DNA from: Pusillimonas noertemannii | GTDB taxonomy: Bacteria; Pseudomonadota; Gammaproteobacteria; Burkholderiales; Burkholderiaceae_B | Assembly (NCBI RefSeq): GCF_003096595.1 | Contig: NZ_QEKO01000004.1 | Coordinates: forward strand, 62,001-126,000 | Length of the DNA stretch: 64,000 nt | Direction of reading: 5' to 3' | In this document: in pieces, positions 27,352 through 37,442 of the stretch | Layout of the letters: each line of letters opens with the position of its first letter | How positions within the stretch are numbered: position 1 is the first letter of the stretch | Translations under genes and position numbers: made by a program | Notes under the pieces: generated by a model | Told to the model about the DNA's origin: nothing | What the model saw: only the letters and a program-made list of their open reading frames with translations | Databases searched by the model: none

Positions 27352-28530
27352 TCATACTTCATGGCCCGCCTCGCGCAATATGGCGCGGGCCGCCAGGCCC
27401 GGCGTGTCGCGCAGCAGGGTCTGGTGCATGGCCTCGAAGCGCTCCGCGGTGCGCCGCGCATAGGCGGTGTCGGACAAGGCCTTCCAGGTGGCTTCGGCCA
27501 GCTTTTCGGGCGTCGCGTCTTCTTGCAGCAGTTCGGGCACGGCAAAATCGTTCAGCAGCACATTGGGCAAGCCCACCCAGGGAACCAGCGGCCGCGACTG
27601 GCCCGACTTCCATGCCATGATGCGGCGCATGGCCGAGGACAGCACATAGGAAATCACCATGGGGCGCTTGAACAGCGCCGCCTCGAGCGTGGCCGTGCCG
27701 CTGGCCACCAGCACGGCATCCGCCGCCTCGAGCGCGTCCCAGGCCGCCGGCCTGGAGGGCGACAGGGCCTGGTCGAGCACGGTCAGGTTGGCCACGGGGT
27801 ATTGCCGCAGCCAGACCTCGAACTCGGCGCGCCGCTGGGCATTGACCATGGGCACCAGGATGCGCAGGCTGGGATCCTGCTTGAGCAGCAGTCCCGCCGC
27901 CTGCAGAAAACGCGGCGCCAGCAGCTTTATTTCCGATGCGCGGCTGCCCGGCATCAGGGCCAGCACGCGTTCGCCCGCGCCCAGCGCCAGCTTTGCCCGT
28001 ACGCCCTCGCGGTCGGGCCGCATGGGAATGACCTGCGCCAACGGATGCCCCACATAGGTGACGGGCACACCTTCTTTCTGGTAGATGGCTTCTTCAAACG
28101 GAAACAGCACCAGCATGTGGGATACGGCAGCGCGTATCTTGTGGATGCGCTCATAGCGCCAGGCCCAGATCGAAGGCCCCACGAAATGCACGGTGGGGAT
28201 GCCGGCCTGCCTTAGCTGCAGCTCGAGCCTAAGGTTGAAATCGGGCGCGTCGATGCCGACGAACACGTCGGGCCGGTCCTGCAGCCAGCGGCGCTTGACG
28301 TCGCCATAGGTGCGCAGCAGGCCCGGCAGGCGCTTGAGCGCATCGACATAGCCGAAGACGGTCAGGGCGTGCATGGGATGCCAGGTATCGAGCCCCTGCT
28401 CGGCCATGGCCGGACCGCCTATGCCCTCGCACCGGCCCTGCGGAGCCAGGTCGGCGATGCCGCGCATGACGCGGGCGGCCAGCAGGTCGCCGGAAGGCTC
28501 GCCGGCCACCATGGCAACGCGCGGGCTCAT
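27352..28530 (-). CDS. lpxB: Lipid-A-disaccharide synthase
   Basis: A 392-aa GT19 glycosyltransferase that joins UDP-2,3-diacylglucosamine and lipid X to give the lipid A disaccharide at the inner membrane. The start [22 protein letters not shown] overlaps the lpxA stop (ATGA), so translation is coupled. Family signatures include [85 protein letters not shown] and [13 protein letters not shown]. Length is normal. Longer open reading frame upstream of the start lies over lpxA and is not coding. Confidence 0.97.
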   Translation of the reverse strand: MSPRVAMVAGEPSGDLLAARVMRGIADLAPQGRCEGIGGPAMAEQGLDTWHPMHALTVFGYVDALKRLPGLLRTYGDVKRRWLQDRPDVFVGIDAPDFNLRLELQLRQAGIPTVHFVGPSIWAWRYERIHKIRAAVSHMLVLFPFEEAIYQKEGVPVTYVGHPLAQVIPMRPDREGVRAKLALGAGERVLALMPGSRASEIKLLAPRFLQAAGLLLKQDPSLRILVPMVNAQRRAEFEVWLRQYPVANLTVLDQALSPSRPAAWDALEAADAVLVASGTATLEAALFKRPMVISYVLSSAMRRIMAWKSGQSRPLVPWVGLPNVLLNDFAVPELLQEDATPEKLAEATWKALSDTAYARRTAERFEAMHQTLLRDTPGLAARAILREAGHEV

Positions 28531-29321
28531 GCGCGGGCTATGCCCCGTGTAGAGGCGTTGAGGAAATCGACCAGCACCTGCAGCGCGTCGCTTGCTTCGC
28601 TGCGCTGGGCCTGCAGTGCCGCGATCTGCTGCGCCGCCTCTTCGACCTTGAGGTTGCGGCGGTAGAGGATCTTGTATGCCTCTTTGAGCGCGGAAACGGT
28701 TTCGGGCGTGTAGCCGCGCCGGCTGAGCCCTTCGCTGTTGATGCCGACCGGCCTGAAGGGGTCGCCCGCGCCGATGACATAGGGCGGGATGTCTTGCCGT
28801 ATGGAACTGGTGCCGCCTATCATGCAATGCGCGCCGATGCGCACGAACTGGTGCACGGCCGAAGAACCGCCCAATATGGCCCAGTCGTCGATATGGATAT
28901 GGCCGGCCAGCTGCACGCTGTTGGCAATGACCGTGTGGCTGGCTATCTGGCAATCGTGCGCAATGTGCACGTAGGCCATGATCCAGTTGTCGTCGCCCAC
29001 GCGGGTTACACCCACGTCTTGCGCCGTGCCCGTATTGATGGTGACGTACTCGCGCACCATGTTGCCGTCGCCGATCTCGAGTCGGGTGGGCTCGCCCTTG
29101 TACTTCTTATCTTGCGGCATGCCGCCGATAGAGCAAAAGCGGTAAAAGACGTTGTCGCGGCCGATGGTGGTCTGCCCGTCTATGATGCAATGAGGCCCCA
29201 CCTGGCTGCCTGCCCCGATGCGCACGCCAGGCCCCACGATACTGTAGGCGCCCACCGTGACATCGTCGGCCAGCTCGGCCTCGGGCGCCACAATGGCGGT
29301 GGGATGGATGCGCCCGGCCAT
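28527..29321 (-). CDS. lpxA: UDP-N-acetylglucosamine O-acyltransferase
   Basis: A 264-aa left-handed beta-helix acyltransferase that performs the first step of lipid A synthesis. Start [21 protein letters not shown]; its ATG shares one base with the fabZ stop (TGATG). Hexapeptide repeats run through the first 180 residues. The catalytic histidine lies in YVHIAHDCQIASHTVIAN, and the C-terminal helical part has VGINSEGLSRRGYTPETVSALKEAYKILYR. It overlaps lpxB by 4 nt, forming the tight fabZ-lpxA-lpxB translational unit. Confidence 0.97.
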   Translation of the reverse strand: MAGRIHPTAIVAPEAELADDVTVGAYSIVGPGVRIGAGSQVGPHCIIDGQTTIGRDNVFYRFCSIGGMPQDKKYKGEPTRLEIGDGNMVREYVTINTGTAQDVGVTRVGDDNWIMAYVHIAHDCQIASHTVIANSVQLAGHIHIDDWAILGGSSAVHQFVRIGAHCMIGGTSSIRQDIPPYVIGAGDPFRPVGINSEGLSRRGYTPETVSALKEAYKILYRRNLKVEEAAQQIAALQAQRSEASDALQVLVDFLNASTRGIARA

Positions 29322-29773
29322 CAGTCCTCCAGGGCGCGTATGGCGCACATGAGCTTGGCTGCGGCCACTTCCTGGCCGTCTACCGTAGCGCATGCGCTGT
29401 ACTTGCACATGGTGCGGCTCAGGCGGTCGGCCGAGACCTCGAGCCGCAGCTGGTCGCCCGGCACCACCGGCTTGCGGAAGCGCGCCCCGTCGACGCCGAC
29501 CAGATAGTAGGCAATCTTGCGGTCGGCCGGATTGACGGTGGAATCGCCCTCGAAGGAAAACAGGGCCGCCGCCTGCGCCATGGCCTCGATGATGAGCACG
29601 CCCGGCATTACGGGGTGATGCGGAAAATGGCCTTCGAAGAAAGGCTCGTTCATGGACACGTTCTTGATGGCCACGATGCGTTTGCCCGGCTCCATTTCAA
29701 GGACCCTGTCGATCAGCAGCATCGGGTATCGATGCGGCAGGCGGGTCATGATTTCCTTGATGTCGAGTTTCAT
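29321..29773 (-). CDS. fabZ: 3-hydroxyacyl-[acyl-carrier-protein] dehydratase FabZ
   Basis: A 150-aa hot-dog-fold dehydratase of fatty acid elongation. The N-terminus is [27 protein letters not shown]. The active-site His is in [26 protein letters not shown], where the Glu of IIEAMAQ provides the second catalytic residue. [27 protein letters not shown] completes the family pattern. It competes with LpxA/LpxD for 3-hydroxyacyl-ACP, which explains the shared operon. It starts about 40 nt after the lpxD stop. Confidence 0.97.
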   Translation of the reverse strand: MKLDIKEIMTRLPHRYPMLLIDRVLEMEPGKRIVAIKNVSMNEPFFEGHFPHHPVMPGVLIIEAMAQAAALFSFEGDSTVNPADRKIAYYLVGVDGARFRKPVVPGDQLRLEVSADRLSRTMCKYSACATVDGQEVAAAKLMCAIRALED

Positions 29774-29815
29774 TCGTTTCTATCCTACCGGCGTCATTCG
29801 CACATGCGCCGTCAG

Positions 29816-30907
29816 TTACTTGTCGTGTTTTTCAAGGGCGCGCAGGCGCTTGCGCAATTGCGAAAGCTGCCCCAGCACCGCTGCGTTGCGCTGCCAGCCG
29901 ACGTGCTCGTCGAACGGGTATACCCCGGTGTAGCGCCCGGGCTTTTCGACGTTGGCGGTGATGGCCGTGCCCCCCGAGACGTGCACGTCGTCGCCCAGGA
30001 CGATGTGGCCGGAAAGCATGGCGGCGCCGCCTATGGTGCAGCGGGCGCCGATGACCGTGGAGCCGGCGATGCCGACGCAGGCCGCCATGGCGGTGTGGTC
30101 GCCTATGCGCACGTTGTGCGCCACCATGATCTGGTTGTCGAGCTTGACCCCGTTGCCGATGACGGTGTCTTCGAGGGCGCCGCGGTCGATGGTGGTGTTG
30201 GCGCCGATCTCGACGTCGTTGCCTACCTGGACCCCGCCCAGTTGAGCGATTTTAGCCCAGGCGCCCGGCTCGCTGCCCGGATACGGGGCAAAACCGAAGC
30301 CGTCGGCACCCAGCACCGCGCCGCTGTGCACAATGACCCGGTCGCCCAGGTGCACGCCGTGGTAAAGCGTTACGCCGGCGTGCAGCAGGCCGTCGGCCCC
30401 GACGGACGAGCCGGCGCCGATGATGCAGCCCGGCCCCAGGCGTGTGCCCGGCCCGACGCGCGCGCCGTCTTCGATGACGCAATTGGGCCCGATACTGGCG
30501 TCGGGCGCGACCTGCGCCGACGCGGCGATGACAGCGCTGGGGTGTATGCCCTTGGCCAGGTTCTGGATGCGGTGGCGGTCAAACCATTGGGCCAGCAAGG
30601 CATACATGAGGTAGGGCTGGCTGCACAGCACCACCCGGAACGGCGGCCGGTCTGCCTTGAGCGACTGCCAGGTTTCAGGGGTAAGAATGACGGCCGCGGC
30701 GCGGCATTGCGCCAGCTGGCCCTGCAGGCGGGGATTCGCAAGAAAACTGATCTCGGACGGGCCCGCACTAAGCAAAGAGCCCAGTCCCCGTATGCGGGGC
30801 ATGGGCTCGTCTGATTCGACGATGCTGCTGTCCAGGCCGGTAGGGTTGGCTGCCTGCAATAGCCCGGGCAACGTAGGCGCCTGTTCGGGCGCTAACAGTA
30901 CCGGCAT
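29816..30907 (-). CDS. lpxD: UDP-3-O-(3-hydroxyacyl)glucosamine N-acyltransferase
   Basis: A 363-aa LpxD. An N-terminal uridine-binding domain (SLLSAGPSEISFLANPRLQGQLAQCRAAAVIL) precedes a long left-handed beta-helix of hexapeptide repeats and a C-terminal helix (QLRKRLRALEKHDK). The catalytic His is in LDNQIMVAHNVRIGDHTAMAACVGIAGS. It adds the N-linked 3-hydroxyacyl chain in lipid A synthesis. The start MPVLLAPEQAPTLPGLL lies 6 nt after the skp stop. Confidence 0.96.
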   Translation of the reverse strand: MPVLLAPEQAPTLPGLLQAANPTGLDSSIVESDEPMPRIRGLGSLLSAGPSEISFLANPRLQGQLAQCRAAAVILTPETWQSLKADRPPFRVVLCSQPYLMYALLAQWFDRHRIQNLAKGIHPSAVIAASAQVAPDASIGPNCVIEDGARVGPGTRLGPGCIIGAGSSVGADGLLHAGVTLYHGVHLGDRVIVHSGAVLGADGFGFAPYPGSEPGAWAKIAQLGGVQVGNDVEIGANTTIDRGALEDTVIGNGVKLDNQIMVAHNVRIGDHTAMAACVGIAGSTVIGARCTIGGAAMLSGHIVLGDDVHVSGGTAITANVEKPGRYTGVYPFDEHVGWQRNAAVLGQLSQLRKRLRALEKHDK

Positions 30908-30913
30908 TTGCGC

Positions 30914-31489
30914 TTAACCACCCAGGGCCTGCATGACCTGGTCGGTGATGTCGACGCGGGGGCTGACAGTGACGGCATCCTGGATGATGAGGTCGTAACC
31001 CTGCTGTTCGGCGATCTTCTTGATTGCGGCGTCGGCTTTTTCAACTATGGCCGAGAACTCTTCGTTGCGGCGGCGGTTGAAGTCTTCCTGGAATTCGCGG
31101 CGCTTGCGCTGCAGGTCGGAATCGAGATCGGCAAGCTGGCGCTGGCGCTTGATGCGCTCGGACTCGGACAGCACGGGTGCGTCTTTGTCGAACTTTTGCG
31201 CCTGGTTGCGCAGGTTGTTGGCCATGCTTTGCAGTTCGTCATCGCGGCGCTTGAACTCGGATTCGATCTTGGCCTGGGCCGCCTTGGCCGGCTTGGAGTC
31301 GCGCAGGATGCGTTCTGTACTGACAAAACCGATTTTTGTGGCTTGCGTCTGGGCCTGGACGGCCGGGACGCTGACGACCGACACTGCACCCAACGCAGCC
31401 GCCAGCACCAACGCGCGGTTGCCTTGTCCGATACGGCGGCGCAAGGCGCCGCCCACAGCGGAAAGTTTCAATGTGAATTCAGACTTCAT
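30914..31489 (-). CDS. skp: Periplasmic chaperone Skp/OmpH family protein
   Basis: A 191-aa periplasmic chaperone that keeps outer-membrane proteins unfolded on the way to BamA. A long N-terminal region with a hydrophobic signal segment (ALVLAAALGAVSVVSVPAVQAQ) is followed by TKIGFVSTERILRDSKPAKAAQAKIESEFKRRDDELQ. The coiled-coil tentacles are rich in Glu, Lys, Gln and Arg up to residue 150, and the C-terminal strand is GYDLIIQDAVTVSPRVDITDQVMQAL. It sits between bamA and lpxD as in most beta- and gamma-proteobacteria. Start MKSEFTLKLS is about 65 nt after the bamA stop. Confidence 0.94.
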   Translation of the reverse strand: MKSEFTLKLSAVGGALRRRIGQGNRALVLAAALGAVSVVSVPAVQAQTQATKIGFVSTERILRDSKPAKAAQAKIESEFKRRDDELQSMANNLRNQAQKFDKDAPVLSESERIKRQRQLADLDSDLQRKRREFQEDFNRRRNEEFSAIVEKADAAIKKIAEQQGYDLIIQDAVTVSPRVDITDQVMQALGG

Positions 31490-31554
31490 GAAAAATCTAC
31501 CTTGCGAAGGAGCAGAAAGAATAAAAAGCTTATTGTGCCATTAAATTCATGACA

Positions 31555-33900
31555 TTAGAAACCGGTTCCGATCTGGAACTGGAAGGCCTGCTTGTCGTCG
31601 CCTTCACGTGCATTGAGCGCGCGGCCGAAGGAAAGTTCAAGCGGCCCCATGGGCGATTGCCACGACAGGCCGACGCCCGCCGAGTAGCGCCAGCCGCACG
31701 GGTCTTGCACTGAATGATTGAAGCCGTCCATGCAGGACATGCCGCTTCCGGCGGAAACCTGGCCCGCGTCGGCGAACACGAACCAGCGCAAGGTACGGTC
31801 GCGGGAGGCACCCGGGAACGGCAGGTACAACTGCACGTTGCCCACGATGCGTCGCGCGCCGCCCAGGTAGTCGCCGGTGATGGTGTCGCGCGGACCCAGC
31901 GAGGCGCCCTCGTAGCCCCGCACCGTGCCTATGCCGCCGGCATAGACGTTCTTGATGACCGGGAAGGCCTTGCCGCCGTATGTCTTGCCCCAGTCGACCG
32001 TGCCGTTGAAGGCCAGCGTGAAGCTGCGGCCCAGCGGCAGGTAGTACTGCTGCTGCGCATGCAGCATGTAGTACTTGAGGCCCATGGTGGAGACGTCGGC
32101 CGACAGGCGGGTATAGCTGCCCTTGTTGGGCGCCAGGGCGCTGTCGCGGGTGTCTTTGGACCAGCCCACGTTGAAGATGACGGAGTTGGTGGTGCGGCCG
32201 TATTCGTCCACGTAGTCTTTATAGGCCTGCGGCGGGTTGTACAGATCGAGCGTGTTGCGCTCGAAGCTGACCCCGGTGAAGATCCGGTCGTATTCGGAAA
32301 TGGGCACGCCGAAGTTCAGCCCGGCGCCGATGGCGGTCACCCGGTAGTCGCCCTGGTACTCGTAGTAGTCGCTGCTGGTCTCGTAAGGCGTGGTGCGGCG
32401 GTAGTACAGCGAAGTGGTCTTGCTGATGCCGTCGTTGGTCCAGTACGGGTCGGTATGCGCAATGACGGCCGAGCGATTGGTCTTGCTGGTGTTGACCTGC
32501 AACGACAGGCTGTTGCCGCTGCCGAAGATGTTGTCCTGGCTGATGCCGGCCGACAGGATCACCTTGTCGGTCGAGCCGTAGCCCACGCCCAGGTTGATCA
32601 TGCCCGTGGGCTTTTCCTTTACGTCGACGTTGACGTCGATCTGGTCGGGAGAACCGGGCACCGGCTCGGTCGTTACATTGACCTCGTTGAAGTAGCCCAG
32701 GCGGTCGATGCGGTCGCGCGACATCTTGATGTTGGTGGAGTCGTACCACGACGCCTCCATCTGCCGCATTTCGCGCCGGATGACCTCGTCGCGTGTGCGG
32801 GTGTTGCCGCCGATCTGGATGCGGTTCACGTACACGCGCCGGCCCGGATCGACATAAAAGGTAAGGTCGGCCTCGTGCGCGTCGCGGTCGAGCACCGGGT
32901 TGGGATTGACGTTGGCAAAGGCGTAGCCCAGGCTGCCCAGGTAGTCGGTGATGGCCTTGGCCGTTTCGTTGGTTTTGGCGGCCGAAAAGGTTTCGCCCTC
33001 TTTCACCTGGATGAGCTTGCCGATTTCTTCGTCGAGGCCCAGCAGTTCGCCGGCCAGCTTGACGCTGCGCAAGGTATACGGCTCGCCTTCGTGGATGGTG
33101 AAGGTAACGAAGATGTCTTCGCGGTTGGGCGAGATCGCCACCTGGGGCTGCTCGGACGAGAACTCGAGGTAGCCGCGGTCAAGGTAGAAGGAGCGGATGC
33201 GCTCGACGTCGCCCTCGAGCTTCTCGCGCGAGTACTTGTCGGTGCCCGTGTACCAGGTCATGAAGCCCGAAGTGGTGAGCTCGAGCTCGTCGCGCAGCGT
33301 GCCGGACGAGAAATCTTCGTTGCCCACGAAGTTGATCTCGCTGATCTTGGCCAGTTCGCCCTCGAAGATGTCGAAGCTGATGCCCACCCGGTTGCGCGGC
33401 AGCGGCGTGATGATGGGGTTGATCTCGACCCCGTACTTGCCTTTGGCCAGGTACTGCTGCTTGAGCTCGAACTCGGCGCGCTCGAGCATGGCCTGGTCGA
33501 ACACCCGGCCGGGCCCGAAGCCCACGGCGCTGAGCGACTTGTTCAGGGCCTCGGCGTCGAACTCGCGCATGCCGTTGAAGCTGACCGAGGCGATGGTGGG
33601 CCGCTCTTTGACGTTGACCACCAGCACATTGCCCTCGGTGTCGATGGTGACGTCACTGAAAAAGCCCGTTGCATAAAGCCTTTGCACGGCCTCGCTGGCC
33701 TGCTCTTCAGTGAACTGATCACCCACCTTGACGGGCAGATAGCTGAAGACCGCGCCGGCGTCGACCCGCTGGATGCCGTTGACCCGGATGTCTTGCACGA
33801 CAAAGGGTGTGAACGCGCTGGCAAGGCCCGGGGCCAGCCAGGCCGCCAGGATCAGGGGCAAGGCGCGCTGGGTAAATTTGGTTTTCCGGCGAAACGACAT
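31555..33900 (-). CDS. bamA: Outer-membrane protein assembly factor BamA
   Basis: A 781-aa Omp85 protein, the core of the BAM machine that inserts beta-barrel proteins. The signal peptide ends around GLASA; the mature start FTPFVVQDIRVNGIQRVDAGAVFSYLPV opens POTRA 1, and five POTRA domains extend to about residue 430. The barrel contains the conserved IGTVRGYEGASLGP (VRGF/Y motif of loop 6) and ends FQFQIGTGF with the C-terminal Phe of the beta-signal. Located after rseP and before skp, the classical envelope-biogenesis order. The 105-nt gap from rseP could hold a promoter, but I see no convincing sigma-E pair. Confidence 0.97.
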   Translation of the reverse strand: MSFRRKTKFTQRALPLILAAWLAPGLASAFTPFVVQDIRVNGIQRVDAGAVFSYLPVKVGDQFTEEQASEAVQRLYATGFFSDVTIDTEGNVLVVNVKERPTIASVSFNGMREFDAEALNKSLSAVGFGPGRVFDQAMLERAEFELKQQYLAKGKYGVEINPIITPLPRNRVGISFDIFEGELAKISEINFVGNEDFSSGTLRDELELTTSGFMTWYTGTDKYSREKLEGDVERIRSFYLDRGYLEFSSEQPQVAISPNREDIFVTFTIHEGEPYTLRSVKLAGELLGLDEEIGKLIQVKEGETFSAAKTNETAKAITDYLGSLGYAFANVNPNPVLDRDAHEADLTFYVDPGRRVYVNRIQIGGNTRTRDEVIRREMRQMEASWYDSTNIKMSRDRIDRLGYFNEVNVTTEPVPGSPDQIDVNVDVKEKPTGMINLGVGYGSTDKVILSAGISQDNIFGSGNSLSLQVNTSKTNRSAVIAHTDPYWTNDGISKTTSLYYRRTTPYETSSDYYEYQGDYRVTAIGAGLNFGVPISEYDRIFTGVSFERNTLDLYNPPQAYKDYVDEYGRTTNSVIFNVGWSKDTRDSALAPNKGSYTRLSADVSTMGLKYYMLHAQQQYYLPLGRSFTLAFNGTVDWGKTYGGKAFPVIKNVYAGGIGTVRGYEGASLGPRDTITGDYLGGARRIVGNVQLYLPFPGASRDRTLRWFVFADAGQVSAGSGMSCMDGFNHSVQDPCGWRYSAGVGLSWQSPMGPLELSFGRALNAREGDDKQAFQFQIGTGF

Positions 33901-34005
33901 CCTGATGGATCCTTAGTAGATCAAATTGGGGAATGATTGTAAGGCAGAACCCGCCTGGTGTGCTGTTAGATTGGTTCGTGCATGCAAAATTAATTGCCTG
34001 AAACA

Positions 34006-35337
34006 CTAGCCGAAAAGGCGGGAAAAATCGTTAAAGAACGCCAACCCCATTAGGGCGGCGAGCAGCCCGAGGCCCACGCGCTGGCCGGTTTCAAGCCAGG
34101 CGTCGGGCAAGGGCTTGCCGCGCAGCATCTCGATGATGTAATACATGAGATGGCCGCCGTCGAGCATGGGAATGGGCAACAGGTTCAACACGCCGATACT
34201 AACACTGATCAGGGCCAGGAAGCCGATGTAGGCAGCCAGGCCGATGCGGGCGGACTGGCCGGCATAATCGGCAATGGTGACGGGGCCACTGATATTGCGC
34301 ACCGATACATCGCCCGTCACCATGCGGCCCATCATCTTCAGCGAAAACCATACCGTATCCGCGGTGCGTGCGACACCCCGCCAAACGCTTTCAAACGGAC
34401 CGTAACGCACCGTCACCATGGGAAAATCGGCGCCCAGCATCACGCCGATGCGCCCCACCTGCTCGCCCGAGGCATCGGTTTCCGCCCGGGGCACCAGCTG
34501 GACGCGCACGGGCGCGTCGTTTCGCAGCACCGTCAGCGCCATGGCCTGGCCCGCGTGAGACTGGATGTACTCGACGAGTTCGGCCGCCGAGGGCTCGCTT
34601 AGCGGGCCGGCCGCGATGATCACGTCGCCGTCGCGCAGGCCGGCCTGTTCACCGGCGCCGCCTGCCACCACCTCTCGCACCATGGGCCGGGGCGTGGCCA
34701 GCGCCAGGCCCGCGTCGGCCATCAGGTCGGCATTGTCGGGCTCTATGCTCGCGGCTTTCAGCTCCAGGGCATGCTGGCGGGCGGCACCCCCCTCGCCTTC
34801 CACTTGCAGCGACACCGTGCCGCCGGAGGTAAGCGCGTCGAGCAGCCCCCAGCGGGCCTCGCCCCAGGAACGAACCGCCTCGCCGTTGACTTCGACGATG
34901 CGGTCGCCCTCGAGCAGGCCGGCCTGGGCGGCCGGCGTGCCGGCGGCGGGTGCGGCCAGGATGGCGGCCGGCTCTTGCATTCCCACAAGCCCCAGCGCCG
35001 CGTACAGCACGGCGGCAAGCAGCAGGTTGGCCAGGGGGCCGGCCGCCACGATGGCAAAGCGCTTGCCCACCGGCTGCTGATTGAAGGCCTGTCGTGCGTC
35101 GCCGCCGTCGGAACGTTGCGGGTCGTCCAGCATCTTGACATAGCCGCCCAGGGGAATGGCCGACAGGGCCCATTCGGTGCCATGGCGGTCGAAGCGGCGC
35201 ACCAGCACCCGGCCAAAGCCCACCGAAAAACGCAGCACCTTGACCCCGCAGCGCCGCGCCACCCAGTAATGGCCCAGCTCGTGGAAGGTAATGAGCAGTC
35301 CCAGCGCGACGATGAAAGCGAGCAAGGTAAAAAACAT
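34006..35337 (-). CDS. rseP: Site-2 zinc metalloprotease RseP
   Basis: A 443-aa intramembrane protease that releases sigma-E by cutting RseA and also clears signal-peptide remnants. The zinc motif HELGH is at residues 19-23 in the first transmembrane segment. Two PDZ-like domains occupy the periplasmic middle (LLEGDRIVEVNGEAVRSWGEA and AGLRDGDVIIAAGPL). The third zinc ligand is in LLPIPMLDGGHLMYYIIE near the C-terminus. Cotranscribed after dxr (about 20-nt gap). The start MFFTLLAFIVALGLLITFHELGH is typical. Confidence 0.96.
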   Translation of the reverse strand: MFFTLLAFIVALGLLITFHELGHYWVARRCGVKVLRFSVGFGRVLVRRFDRHGTEWALSAIPLGGYVKMLDDPQRSDGGDARQAFNQQPVGKRFAIVAAGPLANLLLAAVLYAALGLVGMQEPAAILAAPAAGTPAAQAGLLEGDRIVEVNGEAVRSWGEARWGLLDALTSGGTVSLQVEGEGGAARQHALELKAASIEPDNADLMADAGLALATPRPMVREVVAGGAGEQAGLRDGDVIIAAGPLSEPSAAELVEYIQSHAGQAMALTVLRNDAPVRVQLVPRAETDASGEQVGRIGVMLGADFPMVTVRYGPFESVWRGVARTADTVWFSLKMMGRMVTGDVSVRNISGPVTIADYAGQSARIGLAAYIGFLALISVSIGVLNLLPIPMLDGGHLMYYIIEMLRGKPLPDAWLETGQRVGLGLLAALMGLAFFNDFSRLFG

Positions 35338-35358
35338 GATGTTCCGGTTGCGCCTCGA

Positions 35359-36552
35359 TTATTTACAGAATTGAAGTGCTTGCCGCCTGGCGCTGCCGTC
35401 CAGTTCAAGGACCTCGTCGAGCGTATCGAGGGCCGTGCGGGTCCTGCCCGCCATGGCTTCCAGGCATTGCTCGATGACGCGGGCAATGCCCGTGAAGGGA
35501 ATGCGGCTGCTGAGGAAGTGGTCGACGGCCACCTCGTTGGCGGCGTTCAGGGCGATGCAGGCCTCTTGCCCGGCCTCGAGCGCCTGGAAGGAAAGCCGCA
35601 GGCAGGGAAAACGCCTGAGATCGGGCGGCTCGAAGTCGAGCCGGCCTATTGCCGCCAGGTCGAGCGGCCCCACCCCGCTGTCGATGCGGTCGGGAAACCC
35701 AAGGCCATAGGCGATGGGGGTGCGCATGTCGGGCTGGCCCAGCTGGGCCAGGATGGAGCCGTCTTCGTACTCGACCATGGAATGAATCATGCTCTGGGGG
35801 TGGATGACCACCTGTATGCGCTGCAGGGGCATGGCAAACAGCCAGTGCGCCTCGATGACCTCGAGGCCCTTGTTCAGCATGGTGGCCGAATCGACGGAGA
35901 TCTTGCGGCCCATGCTCCAGTTGGGGTGGGCACAGGCCTGATCGGGGGTCACGCCCTCGAGGCTCTCGAGCGCCGCGGTGCGAAACGGACCGCCCGAAGC
36001 GGTCAGCAGCAAGCGCCGCACCCCCTTGGCGGGCGCGGCCGGTGCGCCGGCGCGGCCGCCCTGCGGCATGCATTGGAAGATGGCGTTGTGTTCGCTGTCG
36101 ATAGGCAGGAGTTCGGCGCCGTTGTCGCGCACAGCCGCCATGAACAAGCCGCCGGCCGCCACCAGAGCCTCTTTGTTGGCCAGCAGCACGCGCTTGCCCG
36201 CCCGGGCGGCGGCCAGCGCGGCCGGAAGGCCCGCAGCGCCGACGATGGCCGCCATGACGGTGTCGACTTCGGTGTCGGCCGCGCACTCTTCGAGTGCGGC
36301 CGGGCCCACGCGTACTTGCGGCGCCGGCCGGCCCTGGGGCCAGGCTTGCAGAAAGCGCTCGCGGGCCTTCTCGTCGGGAACGGCAACCACGCGCGCTCCG
36401 CAGGCCAATGCCTGCTCGGCCAGGAGGCTCATGCGGCTATGGGCTGTAAGGGCATGCACCTGGATGCTGTCGGCATGGCGCGACACGACATCCAGCGTAC
36501 TTCGGCCGATGGAGCCGGTGGAACCAAGTATGCAAAGGCGTTGGGGATTCAT
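35359..36552 (-). CDS. dxr: 1-deoxy-D-xylulose 5-phosphate reductoisomerase
   Basis: A 397-aa enzyme making 2-C-methyl-D-erythritol 4-phosphate in the non-mevalonate isoprenoid pathway. The NADPH-binding motif is [18 protein letters not shown]. The catalytic and metal-binding region shows [15 protein letters not shown] (Asp, Glu), [10 protein letters not shown] and [34 protein letters not shown]-terminal helical domain follows. An Ala/Gly-rich insertion [19 protein letters not shown] is within the range seen in the family. The start overlaps the cdsA stop by 4 nt. Confidence 0.96.
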   Translation of the reverse strand: MNPQRLCILGSTGSIGRSTLDVVSRHADSIQVHALTAHSRMSLLAEQALACGARVVAVPDEKARERFLQAWPQGRPAPQVRVGPAALEECAADTEVDTVMAAIVGAAGLPAALAAARAGKRVLLANKEALVAAGGLFMAAVRDNGAELLPIDSEHNAIFQCMPQGGRAGAPAAPAKGVRRLLLTASGGPFRTAALESLEGVTPDQACAHPNWSMGRKISVDSATMLNKGLEVIEAHWLFAMPLQRIQVVIHPQSMIHSMVEYEDGSILAQLGQPDMRTPIAYGLGFPDRIDSGVGPLDLAAIGRLDFEPPDLRRFPCLRLSFQALEAGQEACIALNAANEVAVDHFLSSRIPFTGIARVIEQCLEAMAGRTRTALDTLDEVLELDGSARRQALQFCK

Positions 36553-37412
36553 GCACCGATACTCAAGAGCAATAATGCAGTGGGCGCCACGGGCAGCAAG
36601 GCGTCGATGCGGTCATAGACGCCGCCATGGCCCGGCAGCAAGGCGCTGGAGTCCTTGCGCCCGGCCCGGCGCTTGAGCAAGGACTCGAACAGGTCGCCTA
36701 CGATGGAAAGCGCAGCCAGGAAGGCGGTCAGGATCAGCGCGCCGCCCAAAGACCATTTTTGCGCCAGGACGGCGCCGAAGCTGCCGGGCCAGAAGCTGGA
36801 AACGGCCACCCACACCACCGCCGCCAACACCCCGGCAATGGCGCCTTCCCAGGTTTTTCCAGGGCTGACCCGAGGCGCCAGCTTGCGCCTGCCCAGCGCC
36901 TTGCCGGCGAAATAGGCGCCAATGTCGGCGCACCAGATGAGCGCCAGCAACGAAACCAGGAACCAGGCGCCATACGCCAGGTAGAACTGCACCAGCGCCG
37001 CCCAGGCCGCCCATACCGCGAAGATGCCGAAGATGCGCAGCCCCGCGTTGGGCGCGGGCGCATCGGTGCGGCCCTGCACCACCAGAGCGGTGCCCGCCAC
37101 GATCCACACCAGCACGACCAGCGGCGTGAGCCACTTGTTGCTGATCTGGGCCACCACGGCCGGCCAGCCCGCCATGGAGCCGCCCTGGACCCAGCCCATG
37201 CCGCAAAAGACCATGACCACGCCCAGCACCGCCGCGATGATGACGGCGATGTTTCCGGCGCCGGGGCTGACGGTAAGGCGCAGCCACTCCCAGAGCGCGC
37301 AGGATGCCGCGACGACGAGAAGCAGCACCAGGGGCCCGGCATGGGCCACGACCAGCGAGCCCAGCAGGATCACAAGGAGCACGACTGCCGTGATCACGCG
37401 TTGTGCCAGCAT
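36549..37412 (-). CDS. cdsA: Phosphatidate cytidylyltransferase
   Basis: A 287-aa integral membrane CDP-diacylglycerol synthase. About eight hydrophobic segments are present. The C-terminal CTP-transferase signature [39 protein letters not shown] contains the conserved acidic residues, and [33 protein letters not shown] is the preceding conserved loop. It supplies CDP-DAG for phospholipid synthesis. The start [18 protein letters not shown] is 30 nt after the uppS stop; the stop overlaps the dxr start (ATGA). Confidence 0.96.
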   Translation of the reverse strand: MLAQRVITAVVLLVILLGSLVVAHAGPLVLLLVVAASCALWEWLRLTVSPGAGNIAVIIAAVLGVVMVFCGMGWVQGGSMAGWPAVVAQISNKWLTPLVVLVWIVAGTALVVQGRTDAPAPNAGLRIFGIFAVWAAWAALVQFYLAYGAWFLVSLLALIWCADIGAYFAGKALGRRKLAPRVSPGKTWEGAIAGVLAAVVWVAVSSFWPGSFGAVLAQKWSLGGALILTAFLAALSIVGDLFESLLKRRAGRKDSSALLPGHGGVYDRIDALLPVAPTALLLLSIGA

Positions 37413-37442
37413 GGCAGGGACTCCTTTAAGGGTGGAAGGGCT

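Noticed and set aside
31714-33936. Open frame of 740 codons antisense to bamA
   Set aside because: Composition is dominated by Val, Asp, His and Gly from the reverse of bamA codons; no recognisable domains. BamA is complete on the other strand.
34771-36618. Open frame of 615 codons antisense to rseP and dxr
   Set aside because: It spans the junction of two certain genes on the other strand and has no family features.
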